Positions 1 to 7,520 of a DNA stretch of 43,909 bases are shown in pieces (position 1 is the stretch's first letter; every line of letters starts with the position of its first letter). The notes beneath the pieces were generated by a model. That model did not search any database. It was not told the DNA's origin and saw nothing but the letters and a program-made list of their open reading frames with translations. The DNA comes from Cyanosarcina radialis HA8281-LM2 (lineage in GTDB: Bacteria; Cyanobacteriota; Cyanobacteriia; Cyanobacteriales; CCAP-1448), in contig JAHHHA010000047.1 of assembly GCA_019359615.1 (NCBI GenBank), forward strand, positions 1 through 43,909, written 5' to 3'. The position numbers were made by a program, and so were the translations under genes.

Positions 1-114
1 GAGCATTTGAGAACTAGTTTAGCTAAAATTTTGAATGATTTGACTTCAGAAGCGATCGCTTCTTTGACGGGATGGCAATTTATTCGTGACGCACTATCTG
101 TAGCAAACATTTAG
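1..114 (+). CDS. C-terminal end of an unidentified protein (5' end outside window)
   Basis: Frame 1 is open from the first base to a TAG at 112-114 and encodes 37 residues ending ...ASLTGWQFIRDALSVANI. It contains a HIP1 site, as genes here often do. Too little is visible to assign a family. It is read as the tail of a gene that begins upstream because the frame is uninterrupted and a non-coding repeat region starts shortly afterwards. Confidence 0.45.
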   Translation, partial: EHLRTSLAKILNDLTSEAIASLTGWQFIRDALSVANI

Positions 115-188
115 CGAATTCATATTATGGCTTACTCGATCGAGGATCGCACAAAGATAAAGATGTCCGCTCTGATATTTTGCCTTCG

Positions 189-284
189 TCATGACTTAAC
201 CGCTCCAGTTACTCGATCGGCTTCATCAAACGAGCGCGATCGAATATTTCAGCTTCCCAACGGAGAAATCGATAGAGGCGATCG
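189..284 (+). repeat. Interspersed ~95-bp repeat, copy 1
   Basis: First of three direct copies (with 811-905 and 1451-1546). Shared blocks in order are a TCATGA/TCATAA start, a CTCGATCG core, a CGCGATCGAA(T/C)ATTT block and a GAGAAAT...TAGAGGCGAT end. Each copy stands beside a toxin-antitoxin-like unit. The copies have diverged by scattered substitutions, which argues against recent duplication. An open frame of 74 codons that crosses this copy is not considered a gene. Confidence 0.75.
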
Positions 285-300
285 GGTCAATTTGTTACAT

Positions 301-552
301 CTAACCAATGAGCTTGTCATATTCCGCATGAGTACCAATCCACACCCATGAAATACCGTCTTTAATTTCAACTCCCAAAGCTCTATAACCTCTTCCAGCC
401 CGTACCGACCAGTATTGCCCGACTTTTTTGAAATGTAGCGACGGGTGCGATGGATCTGCCTTCAACAATTCATAATTTTGGTCGGCTACTCGTTGCACCT
501 CCTCTGGCAAAGCGTCATAGCATTCCCAAAATCGTTGCGTGGTGTAGTGCAT
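301..552 (-). CDS. RelE/ParE-type toxin of a type II toxin-antitoxin pair
   Basis: An 83-residue protein with the layout of RelE/ParE/HigB-like ribosome- or gyrase-acting toxins. It has an N-terminal helix pair (ALPEEVQRVADQNYELLKAD), then a beta-rich half with conserved HPSLHFKKV, WSVRAGRGYRALG and the terminal WIGTHAEYDKLI signature common in cyanobacterial toxins. The ATG at 552 overlaps the antitoxin stop as TGATG, showing translational coupling. A TTG one codon upstream is less likely. By family knowledge such toxins inhibit translation or DNA gyrase; the actual target cannot be read from the sequence. Confidence 0.8.
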   Translation of the reverse strand: MHYTTQRFWECYDALPEEVQRVADQNYELLKADPSHPSLHFKKVGQYWSVRAGRGYRALGVEIKDGISWVWIGTHAEYDKLIG

Positions 553-752
553 CAAAGTGTCCGGCAGTTACCCGCTGCAAATTCTGCCAGTGCTTCTCGG
601 GCAAGAAAATCCAGTTTTCCGGTGGCTATATCTCGTTCGATCTGCTCGTCCCAACGTCGATCGTCTAAATCCAAAACCCAATCTGCAAGCTGGCTTAACT
701 CTTGAGGTGAGAGTTTCAGAATTGCGGCTTCAATCTGTTCGACCGTGGACAT
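552..752 (-). CDS. Antitoxin partner of the RelE/ParE-type toxin
   Basis: A 66-residue acidic protein (MSTVEQIEAAILKLSPQELS...) with two predicted helices followed by WVLDLDDRRWDEQIERDI and a C-terminal arm ending EFAAGNCRTL. Length, order (upstream of the toxin) and TGATG coupling identify it as the antitoxin. No ribbon-helix-helix or helix-turn-helix domain is obvious, so autoregulation is uncertain. ATG at 752 is preferred over a GTG one codon upstream. Short proteins starting EQIEAAILKLSPEEL are frequent partners of cyanobacterial RelE/ParE toxins. Confidence 0.75.
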   Translation of the reverse strand: MSTVEQIEAAILKLSPQELSQLADWVLDLDDRRWDEQIERDIATGKLDFLAREALAEFAAGNCRTL

Positions 753-810
753 CACTTAATAGAAATTATTTTAGGATGACTCCAGTGTAACAAGAATAAT
801 CCGATGTTCC

Positions 811-905
811 TCATGAATCAACTGCCTCGGTTACTCGATCGCATTCATCAAGCGATCGCGATCGAACATTTCAGTTTCCAAACCGAGAAATCTGTAGAGG
901 CGATA
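811..905 (+). repeat. Interspersed ~95-bp repeat, copy 2
   Basis: Second direct copy of the repeat, lying between the RelE/ParE unit and the DUF4926 unit, 622 bp after copy 1. Together with unannotated flanks it fills the gap 756-953, where no gene is seen. Downstream of it, 905-950 is rich in GCGATCGC-like palindromes. Confidence 0.75.
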
Positions 906-953
906 CGCACTCCGCGCACGCTTTGCGATCGCATCTCGATCGATCTTTAAAGT

Positions 954-1214
954 TTAGCTGGTTAGACTTAATTCGTAGTGGAGGGCTAGAACTTCATGGG
1001 GTTCAAGCACAGCCATTGCATATTCGCGTCCTTGAAGGTCAGCAAATTCAACCAGATAGCGGGGCGATTCTCTGAAATAAACTTCAACAATAGTACCCAC
1101 TTGTTCGATCGGTAGCTGTTGCACGGTCTGATATTCGGGTTCAACTAATGTCAGGCGATTGCGAGCGATCGGTTTCAAGGTAGCGATGGTATCGAGAGTC
1201 TTCAGAATAGTCAT
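954..1214 (-). CDS. DUF4926 family small protein
   Basis: An 86-residue protein starting MTILKTLDTIATLKPI, followed by VGTIVEVY and a YLVEFADLQGREYAMAVLEP segment. This matches the DUF4926 pattern (LDTV-L...G-VGTIVE...YEVEF-D--G-T-A-L-L-P), a small SH3-like barrel family often coded beside DUF6883 proteins and suspected to act as an antitoxin or immunity-like partner. A longer frame up to 1319 exists, but those 35 extra codons are the out-of-frame tail of the decayed upstream gene. The ATG at 1214 lies 5 bases after the stop of that tail. Confidence 0.75.
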   Translation of the reverse strand: MTILKTLDTIATLKPIARNRLTLVEPEYQTVQQLPIEQVGTIVEVYFRESPRYLVEFADLQGREYAMAVLEPHEVLALHYELSLTS

Positions 1215-1219
1215 ATAAC

Positions 1220-1389
1220 TCACTTGATAAACGCAGAAACTAAACGAGGATTGGGTAAATCGGGCGTAATTTTCCAAAGTGTACGCAGATTCGTAGATGC
1301 CAGAGCGGGAATTTCCCAATCAACTTTATACAATTGACCAAACTCCGTGCTGTCTTGTTGAATCCATATTCTCCGTTAGGCAATTTCAT
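1220..1389 (-). pseudogene. Decayed DUF6883-like gene (internal deletion and frameshift)
   Basis: Reading leftward from the ATG at 1389 gives MKLPNGEYG, the typical opening of DUF6883 proteins (MKLPNG...). In another frame, after a TAA, comes a C-terminal segment containing FGQLYKVDWEIPAL and TLWKITPDLPNPRLVSAFIK, ending at a TGA at 1220-1222. Intact family members carry roughly 60 more residues between these parts. The 170-bp remnant therefore looks like a gene that lost its middle and its frame while keeping both ends. It sits directly upstream of the intact DUF4926 gene, as in the usual pair. Family assignment rests on the two short ends. Confidence 0.6.
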
Positions 1390-1450
1390 ACGACAGCTAC
1401 ACAGAGCAAAAAATCTGATTTAATCCAATAATAAGTCATTACTATTTTCG

Positions 1451-1546
1451 TCATAAATCAACTACCCCAGTTGCTCGATCGCCTTTGTCAACTAATCGCG
1501 ATCGAATATTTGAGTTTTCCAATTGAGAAATATATAGAGGCGATCG
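1451..1546 (+). repeat. Interspersed ~95-bp repeat, copy 3
   Basis: Third direct copy, 640 bp after copy 2, between the DUF6883/DUF4926 unit and the PIN-domain unit. The remainder of the 1390-1680 gap shows no gene. Confidence 0.75.
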
Positions 1547-1680
1547 AGGTGACAGACTAGAATAGCGATCGCTCTTGTGAGTAACTGCGCTCGGGCTTAA
1601 TTTCTGACAGCATTCCCGATCGAGGTAGCTTTTTCTAATAACCTTTGTTCCATTCGCACCAACCCAGTGTTAAGTGGCGG

Positions 1681-2052
1681 TCAACTCAGAGTAATATTTT
1701 GACTAGACCGACTGGCCCTGCATCTAACATTAAAGGTACAAAGTGTTAGACCTCGCCCTACAGCACAGGAAGCAATCAACGCGTCAAGTAAGCCCAGGCT
1801 ATTTGACAAATGGTAGTTGGTGAAATCCGATAGCGCACGGGTACAATCGGCTTCAGTCGGCCAAACTACAGGCAATGGTGCTACCAGTTGAAGTGTTTTC
1901 CGAACTTGCTGCATACTTTTAGAGTCTTGGATTAGCTCCATGACAACAAAACCAGGAATGCTGGGCAGTTCTGAAAGACTGGAAAACCAAGCTATTGCAG
2001 GGGCATGACCCCGTTCGACATCAATCAAAATGTCAGTGTCTAACAGATACAT
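1681..2052 (-). CDS. VapC-like PIN-domain ribonuclease toxin
   Basis: A 123-residue PIN-domain protein. It shows the first acidic residue in YLLDTDILID (Asp5), the glutamate in GFVVMELIQ (Glu39), the third acidic residue in LGLLDALIAS (Asp90) and the TFN motif near residue 108. VapC toxins are Mg-dependent endoribonucleases, often cutting tRNA or rRNA. After TFN the protein ends in a serine/arginine-rich tail (RCRASRSSQ) instead of the usual H-(F/Y)-...-P-L sequence. A GLVKILL reading in the next frame suggests a late frameshift, so activity is uncertain. It starts 9 bases after its antitoxin stop. Confidence 0.8.
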   Translation of the reverse strand: MYLLDTDILIDVERGHAPAIAWFSSLSELPSIPGFVVMELIQDSKSMQQVRKTLQLVAPLPVVWPTEADCTRALSDFTNYHLSNSLGLLDALIASCAVGRGLTLCTFNVRCRASRSSQNITLS

Positions 2053-2061
2053 TAGTGTTTT

Positions 2062-2322
2062 CTATGCCTGAGAGCGTGTTTCAGCTTCATGGCGCAGGTT
2101 GCGAGCATGAACTTGACTATCTGTAATATCGGGTCGTGAATCGATCGCTCCTGCGCTTTGCCAGTAAGCAACAAGCTCCGCCCCAGTCTTAGGTGGGTTG
2201 CTCAGAACTTGTCTGACCGATAGTATCCGTAGGATGTAATCGGGTAAGGGTAGATTTAGCTGCGAGGCCTCAGAAGATAGTTCGCTTTCTAACTCTGGTG
2301 GTAAATCTAGTTGCAGGCTCAT
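2062..2322 (-). CDS. VapB-like antitoxin of the PIN-domain toxin
   Basis: An 86-residue protein with an N-terminal strand and helix resembling ribbon-helix-helix antitoxins (LQLDLPPELESELSSEA), a helix LPLPDYILRIL, and a C-terminal toxin-binding region with KTGAELVAYWQSAG and DITDSQVHARNLR. This arrangement is common beside cyanobacterial PIN toxins. ATG at 2322 follows a GGAAC that may act as ribosome binding site. The toxin gene is 9 bases downstream, consistent with a two-gene operon that the antitoxin could autoregulate. Confidence 0.75.
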   Translation of the reverse strand: MSLQLDLPPELESELSSEASQLNLPLPDYILRILSVRQVLSNPPKTGAELVAYWQSAGAIDSRPDITDSQVHARNLRHEAETRSQA

Positions 2323-2361
2323 TTCTATGTTCCTTGTCGATCGAGTTAATTTTTATTAGTT

Positions 2362-2592
2362 TTACTGTTCTTTCTTGTAAGTCAGATGCCAAGATCTTTT
2401 CCCGCAGTTCGGACACTTCCTCAAATTTCTGGAATTGCCCGCTGCCTTCCAACGAATTCCGCCTAAATCCCAATAGGATTCTTCAAAATTACACTCCAGG
2501 CATTTCATAAACCATTGACGAGAATCTACTTCCATTGATTCCGCACGCGAAGCAGGCAAAATTGACTTGAAAAGTTTTTGGATAAAGCTCAT
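2362..2592 (-). CDS. Small zinc-ribbon protein of unknown function
   Basis: A 76-residue protein with one potential zinc-binding knuckle pair, CLEC near residue 31 and CPNCGKRSW near residue 60, separated by WDLGGIRWKAAGNSRNLRK. The GIRWKAAGN-to-CPNCG segment is widespread in uncharacterised bacterial zinc-ribbon proteins. The first 20 residues are basic and hydrophobic. It is not fused to an enzyme and its role is unknown. The next gene upstream (LuxR type) is on the same strand, 72 bases away. Confidence 0.65.
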   Translation of the reverse strand: MSFIQKLFKSILPASRAESMEVDSRQWFMKCLECNFEESYWDLGGIRWKAAGNSRNLRKCPNCGKRSWHLTYKKEQ

Positions 2593-2664
2593 AGTCTAAT
2601 AATTGACGCTACATATATCGATCGAGATCGGTTTCTTCAAAGCGCTCGTTGCTTTACCGATTCT

Positions 2665-3435
2665 TCATACTTCGAGTATATGCCGTAATTTGGCAACCAT
2701 CTCCGTTCGAGCCGAAACTTCCAATTTCCGAAACATTCGCTTTAATGCTTGTTTGACAGAATTTTGCGTAATCCATAATTGGGCACCAATCTCGGCATTT
2801 GTCATTCCTCTAGCAACCAAATTAGCGATTTGCATTTCTCGTGGAGTGAGTTGCTTGAAGATTAACCTAGAAGACGCTAAAGACTCTACCCGTAATGCAG
2901 CGAGACGTGCAGACAAATGAGTGCATACTGCACCTAAATTAGCTAAATCATGAAAATTGAATGCTGGAGTATCGCCTACTCTGGCAAACTGAATCGTACC
3001 AATTAACTGACCGCAACCCACAATTGGTCCTGTCATAATATGTTCGTGAGCGTATTCCGAGCAGCATCTTTGGTAAAGATCGCTTTGTTTCCACTCTCCG
3101 GCGGGCAGCACTAACTCTTCATGGGCTGGGGCATGGTACTCCAAAACATACTGCAAGACTGGATCGATCGCCCTGCCGATTTGTTCGTATCGCTCTACGA
3201 AAGCGTCAGAAACACCGACCACATCAAAACTTGCCAGACGGTTCTCATCGTCCATCAGGTAAATTCCCCAACGTTGTACGCCAAAGTATTGGCTGACACC
3301 ATCCATGAATCTAAGTCGTAACGCCCGTTCGGATGGTGCAGTGGCCATCGCTTGAAATAGAGGGTGAAGGGAACAAACCATAATTGTCGCTCGATCTAAT
3401 CGACTGGCAGCAATTACAACATCCTCGATCGCCAC
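2665..3435 (-). CDS. LuxR-type transcriptional regulator with N-terminal sensory domain
   Basis: 256 residues. The N-terminal ~170 residues look like a GAF-like sensor (FGVQRWGIYLMDDENRLASF, later GPIVGCGQLIGTIQFAR). The last ~60 form a LuxR helix-turn-helix: LTPREMQIANLVARGMTNAEI, then QNSVKQALKRMFRKLEV and RTEMVAKL. Such proteins bind DNA in response to a small ligand or partner protein. No receiver domain is present, so phosphorylation by the adjacent kinase is not expected. The start is read as GTG at 3435; an internal ATG at 3381 is possible. It is divergent from the hybrid kinase, with ~100 bp of shared promoter space. Confidence 0.85.
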   Translation of the reverse strand: MAIEDVVIAASRLDRATIMVCSLHPLFQAMATAPSERALRLRFMDGVSQYFGVQRWGIYLMDDENRLASFDVVGVSDAFVERYEQIGRAIDPVLQYVLEYHAPAHEELVLPAGEWKQSDLYQRCCSEYAHEHIMTGPIVGCGQLIGTIQFARVGDTPAFNFHDLANLGAVCTHLSARLAALRVESLASSRLIFKQLTPREMQIANLVARGMTNAEIGAQLWITQNSVKQALKRMFRKLEVSARTEMVAKLRHILEV

Positions 3436-3537
3436 TATTTAGTCAACACGCCGAAGATTCTGTAGTGCTTGGGATTTTTAAATCGATCGATTAAGATTAA
3501 ATTCTTCCCACTTGGTTCTACTCAAAATAGGTTGATA

Positions 3538-5853
3538 ATGCTTCCTACAGATCGAAACCGCGAACTCGATCGAGCGATTCGGGAAATCCAAGACTCGACT
3601 CAATTGGTAATTTCTACTAGTGAAGATGGTACGATCCTCACTTTCAACGCGATCGCCCAAGAATGGTTGGGATATACAGCCAGCGAAGTCATCGGCAAAA
3701 GCAACCTAACTCGATTTCACGATCGCACCGAACTAGAGCAACGGGCGCAGGTGCTATCGCAAGAATTGGGGGTGACGATCGAACCGGGATTTGAAGTCAT
3801 CGTCGCCAAGGTGCGGCGAGGCGAAATTACCAAGCGCGATTGGACTTACGTGCGCCAAGATGGTTCGAGTTTCCCCGTGCGTCTGTGGGTGACGGCATTG
3901 CGCGACCAGAAAAACCAGATTACCGGATTTGTCGCCATTGGCAACGATATCAGCGATCGCAAGTACGCTCAAGAAGCCCTGTTCCAACTAGCGGCGCTGG
4001 TGGAATCGTCAGAAGATGCCATCATCGGCATGGACTTACAGGGCAAAATTATTAGTTGGAATACAGGGGCCCAAAGAATTTACGGCTACACGGCAGAAGA
4101 AGTTGAAGGACAAGCACTGGTATCTCTGTTAGTTCCCAAAGTCGAGGACGATGACTTCTTGCGAGTATTCGATGATAGCGAACCGGAAACTCAACTCGAT
4201 CATCGAGAAACCCAACACATCACCAAAGATGGGCGCTCGATCGACGTGTTTCTCACCGTATCTCCGGTGATGGATTCCGAAGGGAATATTACTGGTGCTT
4301 CCACGATCGCGCGAGATATCAGCGATCGACGAGCGGTGGAGCAGATGAAAAACGAATTCGTCTCGGTAGTCAGCCACGAACTCCGCACTCCTTTAACTTC
4401 AATTCGGGGTTCTTTAGGATTGCTGCTGACGGGCAAATTGGGAACCCTTTCCGATAAAGGCCAGCGGATGTTAGAGATTGCGGTGAATAACACCGATCGC
4501 TTGATTCGCTTGATCAACGACATCCTCGATCTCGAACGCCTCGAATCTGGAAAAGTCACTCTCAACAAACAGCCTTGCCAAATCGCCGATTTGATGCAAC
4601 AAGCAGCCGAAGTCATGCAATCGATGGCCGACAAAGCCGGAGTGAGTTTATCTGTCTCTCCAGTATCTCTCCAAGTAGCGGCCGATCCCGATCGCTTAAT
4701 TCAAGTCTTGACCAACTTGCTCAGCAACGCGATTAAATTTTCTCCATCAGGTGGGACGATTTGGCTGACTGCCAACTCAGAAGATCGAATCAATTTAGCT
4801 GCCAATAACCCTACGGTTTTAATTGAAGTCAAAGACCAAGGACGAGGCATTCCTGCCGATAAGCTAGAAAAAGTTTTCGGACGCTTCCAGCAGGTAGATG
4901 CTTCCGATGCCCGTCAGAAAGGCGGTACTGGTTTAGGCTTAGCCATTTGCCGCAATATAGTTCACCAGCACGGCGGCAGAATTTGGGTAGAGAGCCAACT
5001 GGGTGAAGGCAGCACTTTTAGCTTCACCTTAAGCGCGATCGCCTCTCCAGAACAACTACCCGCACCAACGCTCAAACCTCCAAATCGCCGCTCGATTTTA
5101 GTAGACGAGGGTTTGCTCTCTAACAGCCAACTGTTGCAAACTTGGTTGCAAGAGCAAGATTATCAAATTGTCACGGTGAAATCGGCACGAGAAGCACTCG
5201 ATCGCTCTGCTAGCTTGCAACCCAAAGCGATTTTGCTCAACTTAAGCTTGTCGGATACTAGTGCTTGGGATATCGTTACCGCTTTAAAAGAAAAAACCGA
5301 AACCAAAGATATTCCCACGATCGTATTTAGTGCCATTTCCTCGTCAGATCGACTGACAGCGGCCGAAATGACTAAAGCTTTAGAGCGCTCGATCGAGGAA
5401 ACCAACTTATCTCAAACCCTCAAGCGAGTTTTAGGAGAGCCAGAAAGAACGGGTCGAGTTTTGGTAGTAGAGGACGACTCAGATTTGGCAGGAGTTCTCA
5501 CCACCATGTTTAACGAACACGGCATTCAAACGGCTCACGCCCGCACTGAAACCGAAGCCATTCAACTATGCCAGGAATTTCTTCCCGATCTGCTAGTGTT
5601 AGACTTGGTGCTGTCAAAAGGAGATGGCTTTGCGGTAGTGGAATGGTTGCGACAGCACGATCGCCTCTCTCACATCCCGTTGATCGTCTACTCGGCTAAA
5701 GATTTAGATCGGGAAGAGCGATCGCGTTTGAGTTTGGGGCGCACCGAATTTCTGACCAAGAGCCAAATCTCTCCCGAAGCGCTAGAAGGACTAGCAATTA
5801 ACTTGCTCCATCAGGTAATCGATCGCCAGCAGGAGGACGAGGTTGTCAACTAA
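3538..5853 (+). CDS. PAS-PAS hybrid sensor histidine kinase with two receiver domains
   Basis: 771 residues from the ATG at 3538; the same frame opens at a TTG at 3469, judged less likely. Order: two PAS domains (about 13-140 and 145-265, each closing with a DISDR C-cap), HisKA with phospho-acceptor His280 in [10 protein letters not shown], and HATPase with LLSNAIKFS, DQGRGIP and [10 protein letters not shown] boxes. Two receivers follow. The first lacks the phosphorylatable Asp (LLNLSLSD at the site) and has LVDEG in place of the acidic pair, so it is a pseudo-receiver. The second has VVEDDSD and VLDLVLSKGDG and appears functional. No membrane segment, so cytoplasmic. The stop codon overlaps the next response regulator, implying one operon. 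Confidence 0.92.
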   Translation: MLPTDRNRELDRAIREIQDSTQLVISTSEDGTILTFNAIAQEWLGYTASEVIGKSNLTRFHDRTELEQRAQVLSQELGVTIEPGFEVIVAKVRRGEITKRDWTYVRQDGSSFPVRLWVTALRDQKNQITGFVAIGNDISDRKYAQEALFQLAALVESSEDAIIGMDLQGKIISWNTGAQRIYGYTAEEVEGQALVSLLVPKVEDDDFLRVFDDSEPETQLDHRETQHITKDGRSIDVFLTVSPVMDSEGNITGASTIARDISDRRAVEQMKNEFVSVVSHELRTPLTSIRGSLGLLLTGKLGTLSDKGQRMLEIAVNNTDRLIRLINDILDLERLESGKVTLNKQPCQIADLMQQAAEVMQSMADKAGVSLSVSPVSLQVAADPDRLIQVLTNLLSNAIKFSPSGGTIWLTANSEDRINLAANNPTVLIEVKDQGRGIPADKLEKVFGRFQQVDASDARQKGGTGLGLAICRNIVHQHGGRIWVESQLGEGSTFSFTLSAIASPEQLPAPTLKPPNRRSILVDEGLLSNSQLLQTWLQEQDYQIVTVKSAREALDRSASLQPKAILLNLSLSDTSAWDIVTALKEKTETKDIPTIVFSAISSSDRLTAAEMTKALERSIEETNLSQTLKRVLGEPERTGRVLVVEDDSDLAGVLTTMFNEHGIQTAHARTETEAIQLCQEFLPDLLVLDLVLSKGDGFAVVEWLRQHDRLSHIPLIVYSAKDLDREERSRLSLGRTEFLTKSQISPEALEGLAINLLHQVIDRQQEDEVVN
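5831..5836 (+). promoter_or_regulatory. Shine-Dalgarno AGGAGG that sets a TTG start
   Basis: A perfect AGGAGG lies six bases before the TTG at 5843, inside the end of the kinase gene. It justifies a TTG start for the response regulator, which has no ATG or GTG at a position that keeps the receiver fold complete. Confidence 0.7.
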
Positions 5854-6223
5854 ACGAATTTTAATTATCGATGACGAAGACGATATTCGCGAAGTAGCCC
5901 AAGCCAGTTTGGAAATGATGGGCGGTTGGGAAGTGATCGCCGCTGCTTCTAGCAGCGAAGGATTGCGTCTAGCGGCAGACGAGCAACCGGATGCGATCTT
6001 GTTGGATGTCATGCTGCCAGATATGGACGGACCTACCACCTTTACCCATCTTCAGTCCGATCCTCGTACCTCCCAGATTCCGGTACTGTTACTAACTGCT
6101 AAAGTCCAAGCAGCCGATCGCCGTCGGTTTGAAGATTTGGCAGTCAAAGCAGTTTTGGCTAAACCTTTCGATCCGGTCACTTTAGCCGAACAGGTAGCAG
6201 AAGTCTTGGGATGGAGCCTTTAA
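5843..6223 (+). CDS. Single-domain response regulator
   Basis: 126 residues, one receiver domain: acidic pair in ILIIDDEDD, phospho-acceptor Asp55 in LLDVMLPDMDG, the switch threonine in LLLTAK and the conserved lysine in AVLAKPFDP. There is no output domain, as in CheY/Rre-type relay proteins. It starts at TTG with a strong AGGAGG and overlaps the kinase stop by 11 bases, so it is probably the direct phosphorylation partner of that kinase or a link to another phosphotransfer protein. Confidence 0.88.
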   Translation: MSTKRILIIDDEDDIREVAQASLEMMGGWEVIAAASSSEGLRLAADEQPDAILLDVMLPDMDGPTTFTHLQSDPRTSQIPVLLLTAKVQAADRRRFEDLAVKAVLAKPFDPVTLAEQVAEVLGWSL

Positions 6224-6224
6224 C

Positions 6225-6258
6225 GAAGTCAGAAGTCAGGAGTCAGAAGTCAGGAGTG
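6225..6258. repeat. Heptamer tandem repeat (AGTCAGA-type)
   Basis: Degenerate tandem GAAGTCA/GGAGTCA units in the spacer after the response regulator. The same unit recurs at 22331-22349 and, inverted, at 22756-22790. Confidence 0.7.
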
Positions 6259-6362
6259 TAGAATGGCTTCCCTTGTCTCCCCTCTCCGTATCTCCTCTCT
6301 CTGCCCTCTCCCCTGAACCTTAATATGGCAAGATCGAGTATGGAGTTTTTCAGCAGGTTTTC

Positions 6363-6395
6363 CTGAACTCCGAACTCTGAACTCCTGAACTCCTG
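6363..6395. repeat. Heptamer tandem repeat (GAACTCC-type)
   Basis: Tandem TGAACTCC/CGAACTCT units just upstream of the cyclophilin gene. Related units occur at 34447-34485 and 38826-38847. Confidence 0.65.
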
Positions 6396-6409
6396 TATTC
6401 TGGTTTATT

Positions 6410-7510
6410 ATGTTTGATTCGTTCCGTTCTTTGCTGAACCGCTGCCGACGTTGGCTGAAAAATAGCTTGTCGCTCGTACTCGCGATCGCTCTATCTCTAC
6501 CTTTGTGTGCGGGATTGCCTGCTGGCAATGCGATTACTGACGGTAAAGCCTTATTGCGATATGCCCTCCCGATCGATAATCCCCCAGTGCGGGAAGTCCA
6601 AGGTAATTTGGAAGATATCGCCACCCAACTGCGGCGAAAGCGATGGACTGGTATTAGTAGCGATATCAGTAAAGCGGCTGCGATCTTGCGCGATCGCCCA
6701 AACGATTTGCTCAAAAGCGTTCCCGATGCCAATAAGTCGGTGGCTCAGTCTGTTATTGCGCGGTTGAACGAACAGATCGATGCCCTGCAAACCGCTGTAG
6801 AAACCAAAGACAAGGAACAGATTTTAACCGCTCGCGATCGAGTCCTCGATGGCGTGGGCGAGTTAGAAGCGTTAATGGTCAAAGGATTTCCTTATAAAGT
6901 TCCTGAGAAATACAACAACCTGCCCCAACTGAAGGGACGCGCCACTATAGAAATCGCCACCAATAAAGGCAATCTGACGGTAGTAGTTGACGGTTATAGC
7001 GCCCCAGTAACGGCTGGAAACTTCGTCGATCTGGTGCAGCGGGGTTTCTACAACGGCCTGGAATTTACTCGCAGCGAAGAATCTTATGTCTTGCAAGTCG
7101 GAGATCCCCCAGGGGCAGATGTTGGTTTTGTCGATCCTAAAACTGGTAAATATCGCAACATTCCTCTAGAAGTCTTAGTTGACGGCGATTCCGCCCCCAC
7201 CTATGGCATTACTTTAGAAGATGCAGGCCGTTACACCGATCTGCCTGCATTGCCTTTCTCATCCTACGGTACTTTAGCTCTAGCGCGTCCGGAAGGCGAT
7301 CCCGATGGAGGATCTTCTCAGTTTTTCTTCTTCCTGTTTGAACCCGAATTAACCCCAGCCGGACGCAACCTGTTAGACGGCCGTTATAGCGTTTTTGGCT
7401 ATTTGATTCAAGGGAAAGAAGTTTTGGAAGAACTGAAACAAGGCGACAAAATCGAGTCGGCGCGGATAATTCAGGGAGCAGAAAATTTAGTCGCACCCCA
7501 ATCAGCTTAA
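6410..7510 (+). CDS. TLP40/CYP38-like thylakoid-lumen cyclophilin-type peptidyl-prolyl isomerase
   Basis: 366 residues. A basic, hydrophobic N-terminus (residues ~1-42, SLVLAIALSLPLCAGLPAGNA) is an export signal. Residues ~55-165 form a helical domain like that of plant TLP40/CYP38, and ~175-355 a cyclophilin fold (ATIEIATNKGNLTVVV, APVTAGNFVDLVQRGFYNG, GSSQFFFFLF, RYSVFGYLIQGKEVLEEL). Plant relatives help assemble and repair photosystem II in the thylakoid lumen; the cyanobacterial homologue is inferred to do likewise. Cyclophilin active-site residues are only partly kept (RPEG and SQFFFF around the core), so isomerase activity may be weak. It is transcribed alone, facing the TPR gene. Confidence 0.88.
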   Translation: MFDSFRSLLNRCRRWLKNSLSLVLAIALSLPLCAGLPAGNAITDGKALLRYALPIDNPPVREVQGNLEDIATQLRRKRWTGISSDISKAAAILRDRPNDLLKSVPDANKSVAQSVIARLNEQIDALQTAVETKDKEQILTARDRVLDGVGELEALMVKGFPYKVPEKYNNLPQLKGRATIEIATNKGNLTVVVDGYSAPVTAGNFVDLVQRGFYNGLEFTRSEESYVLQVGDPPGADVGFVDPKTGKYRNIPLEVLVDGDSAPTYGITLEDAGRYTDLPALPFSSYGTLALARPEGDPDGGSSQFFFFLFEPELTPAGRNLLDGRYSVFGYLIQGKEVLEELKQGDKIESARIIQGAENLVAPQSA

Positions 7511-7520
7511 CAAATGATGA

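Noticed and set aside
127-351. 74-codon plus-strand open frame after the first gene
   Set aside because: It runs through the ~95-bp repeat and into the end of the toxin gene on the other strand. The protein has no recognisable features.
2603-2920. 105-codon plus-strand frame opposite the LuxR-type gene
   Set aside because: Fully antisense to a well-supported coding region, with no recognisable protein features.
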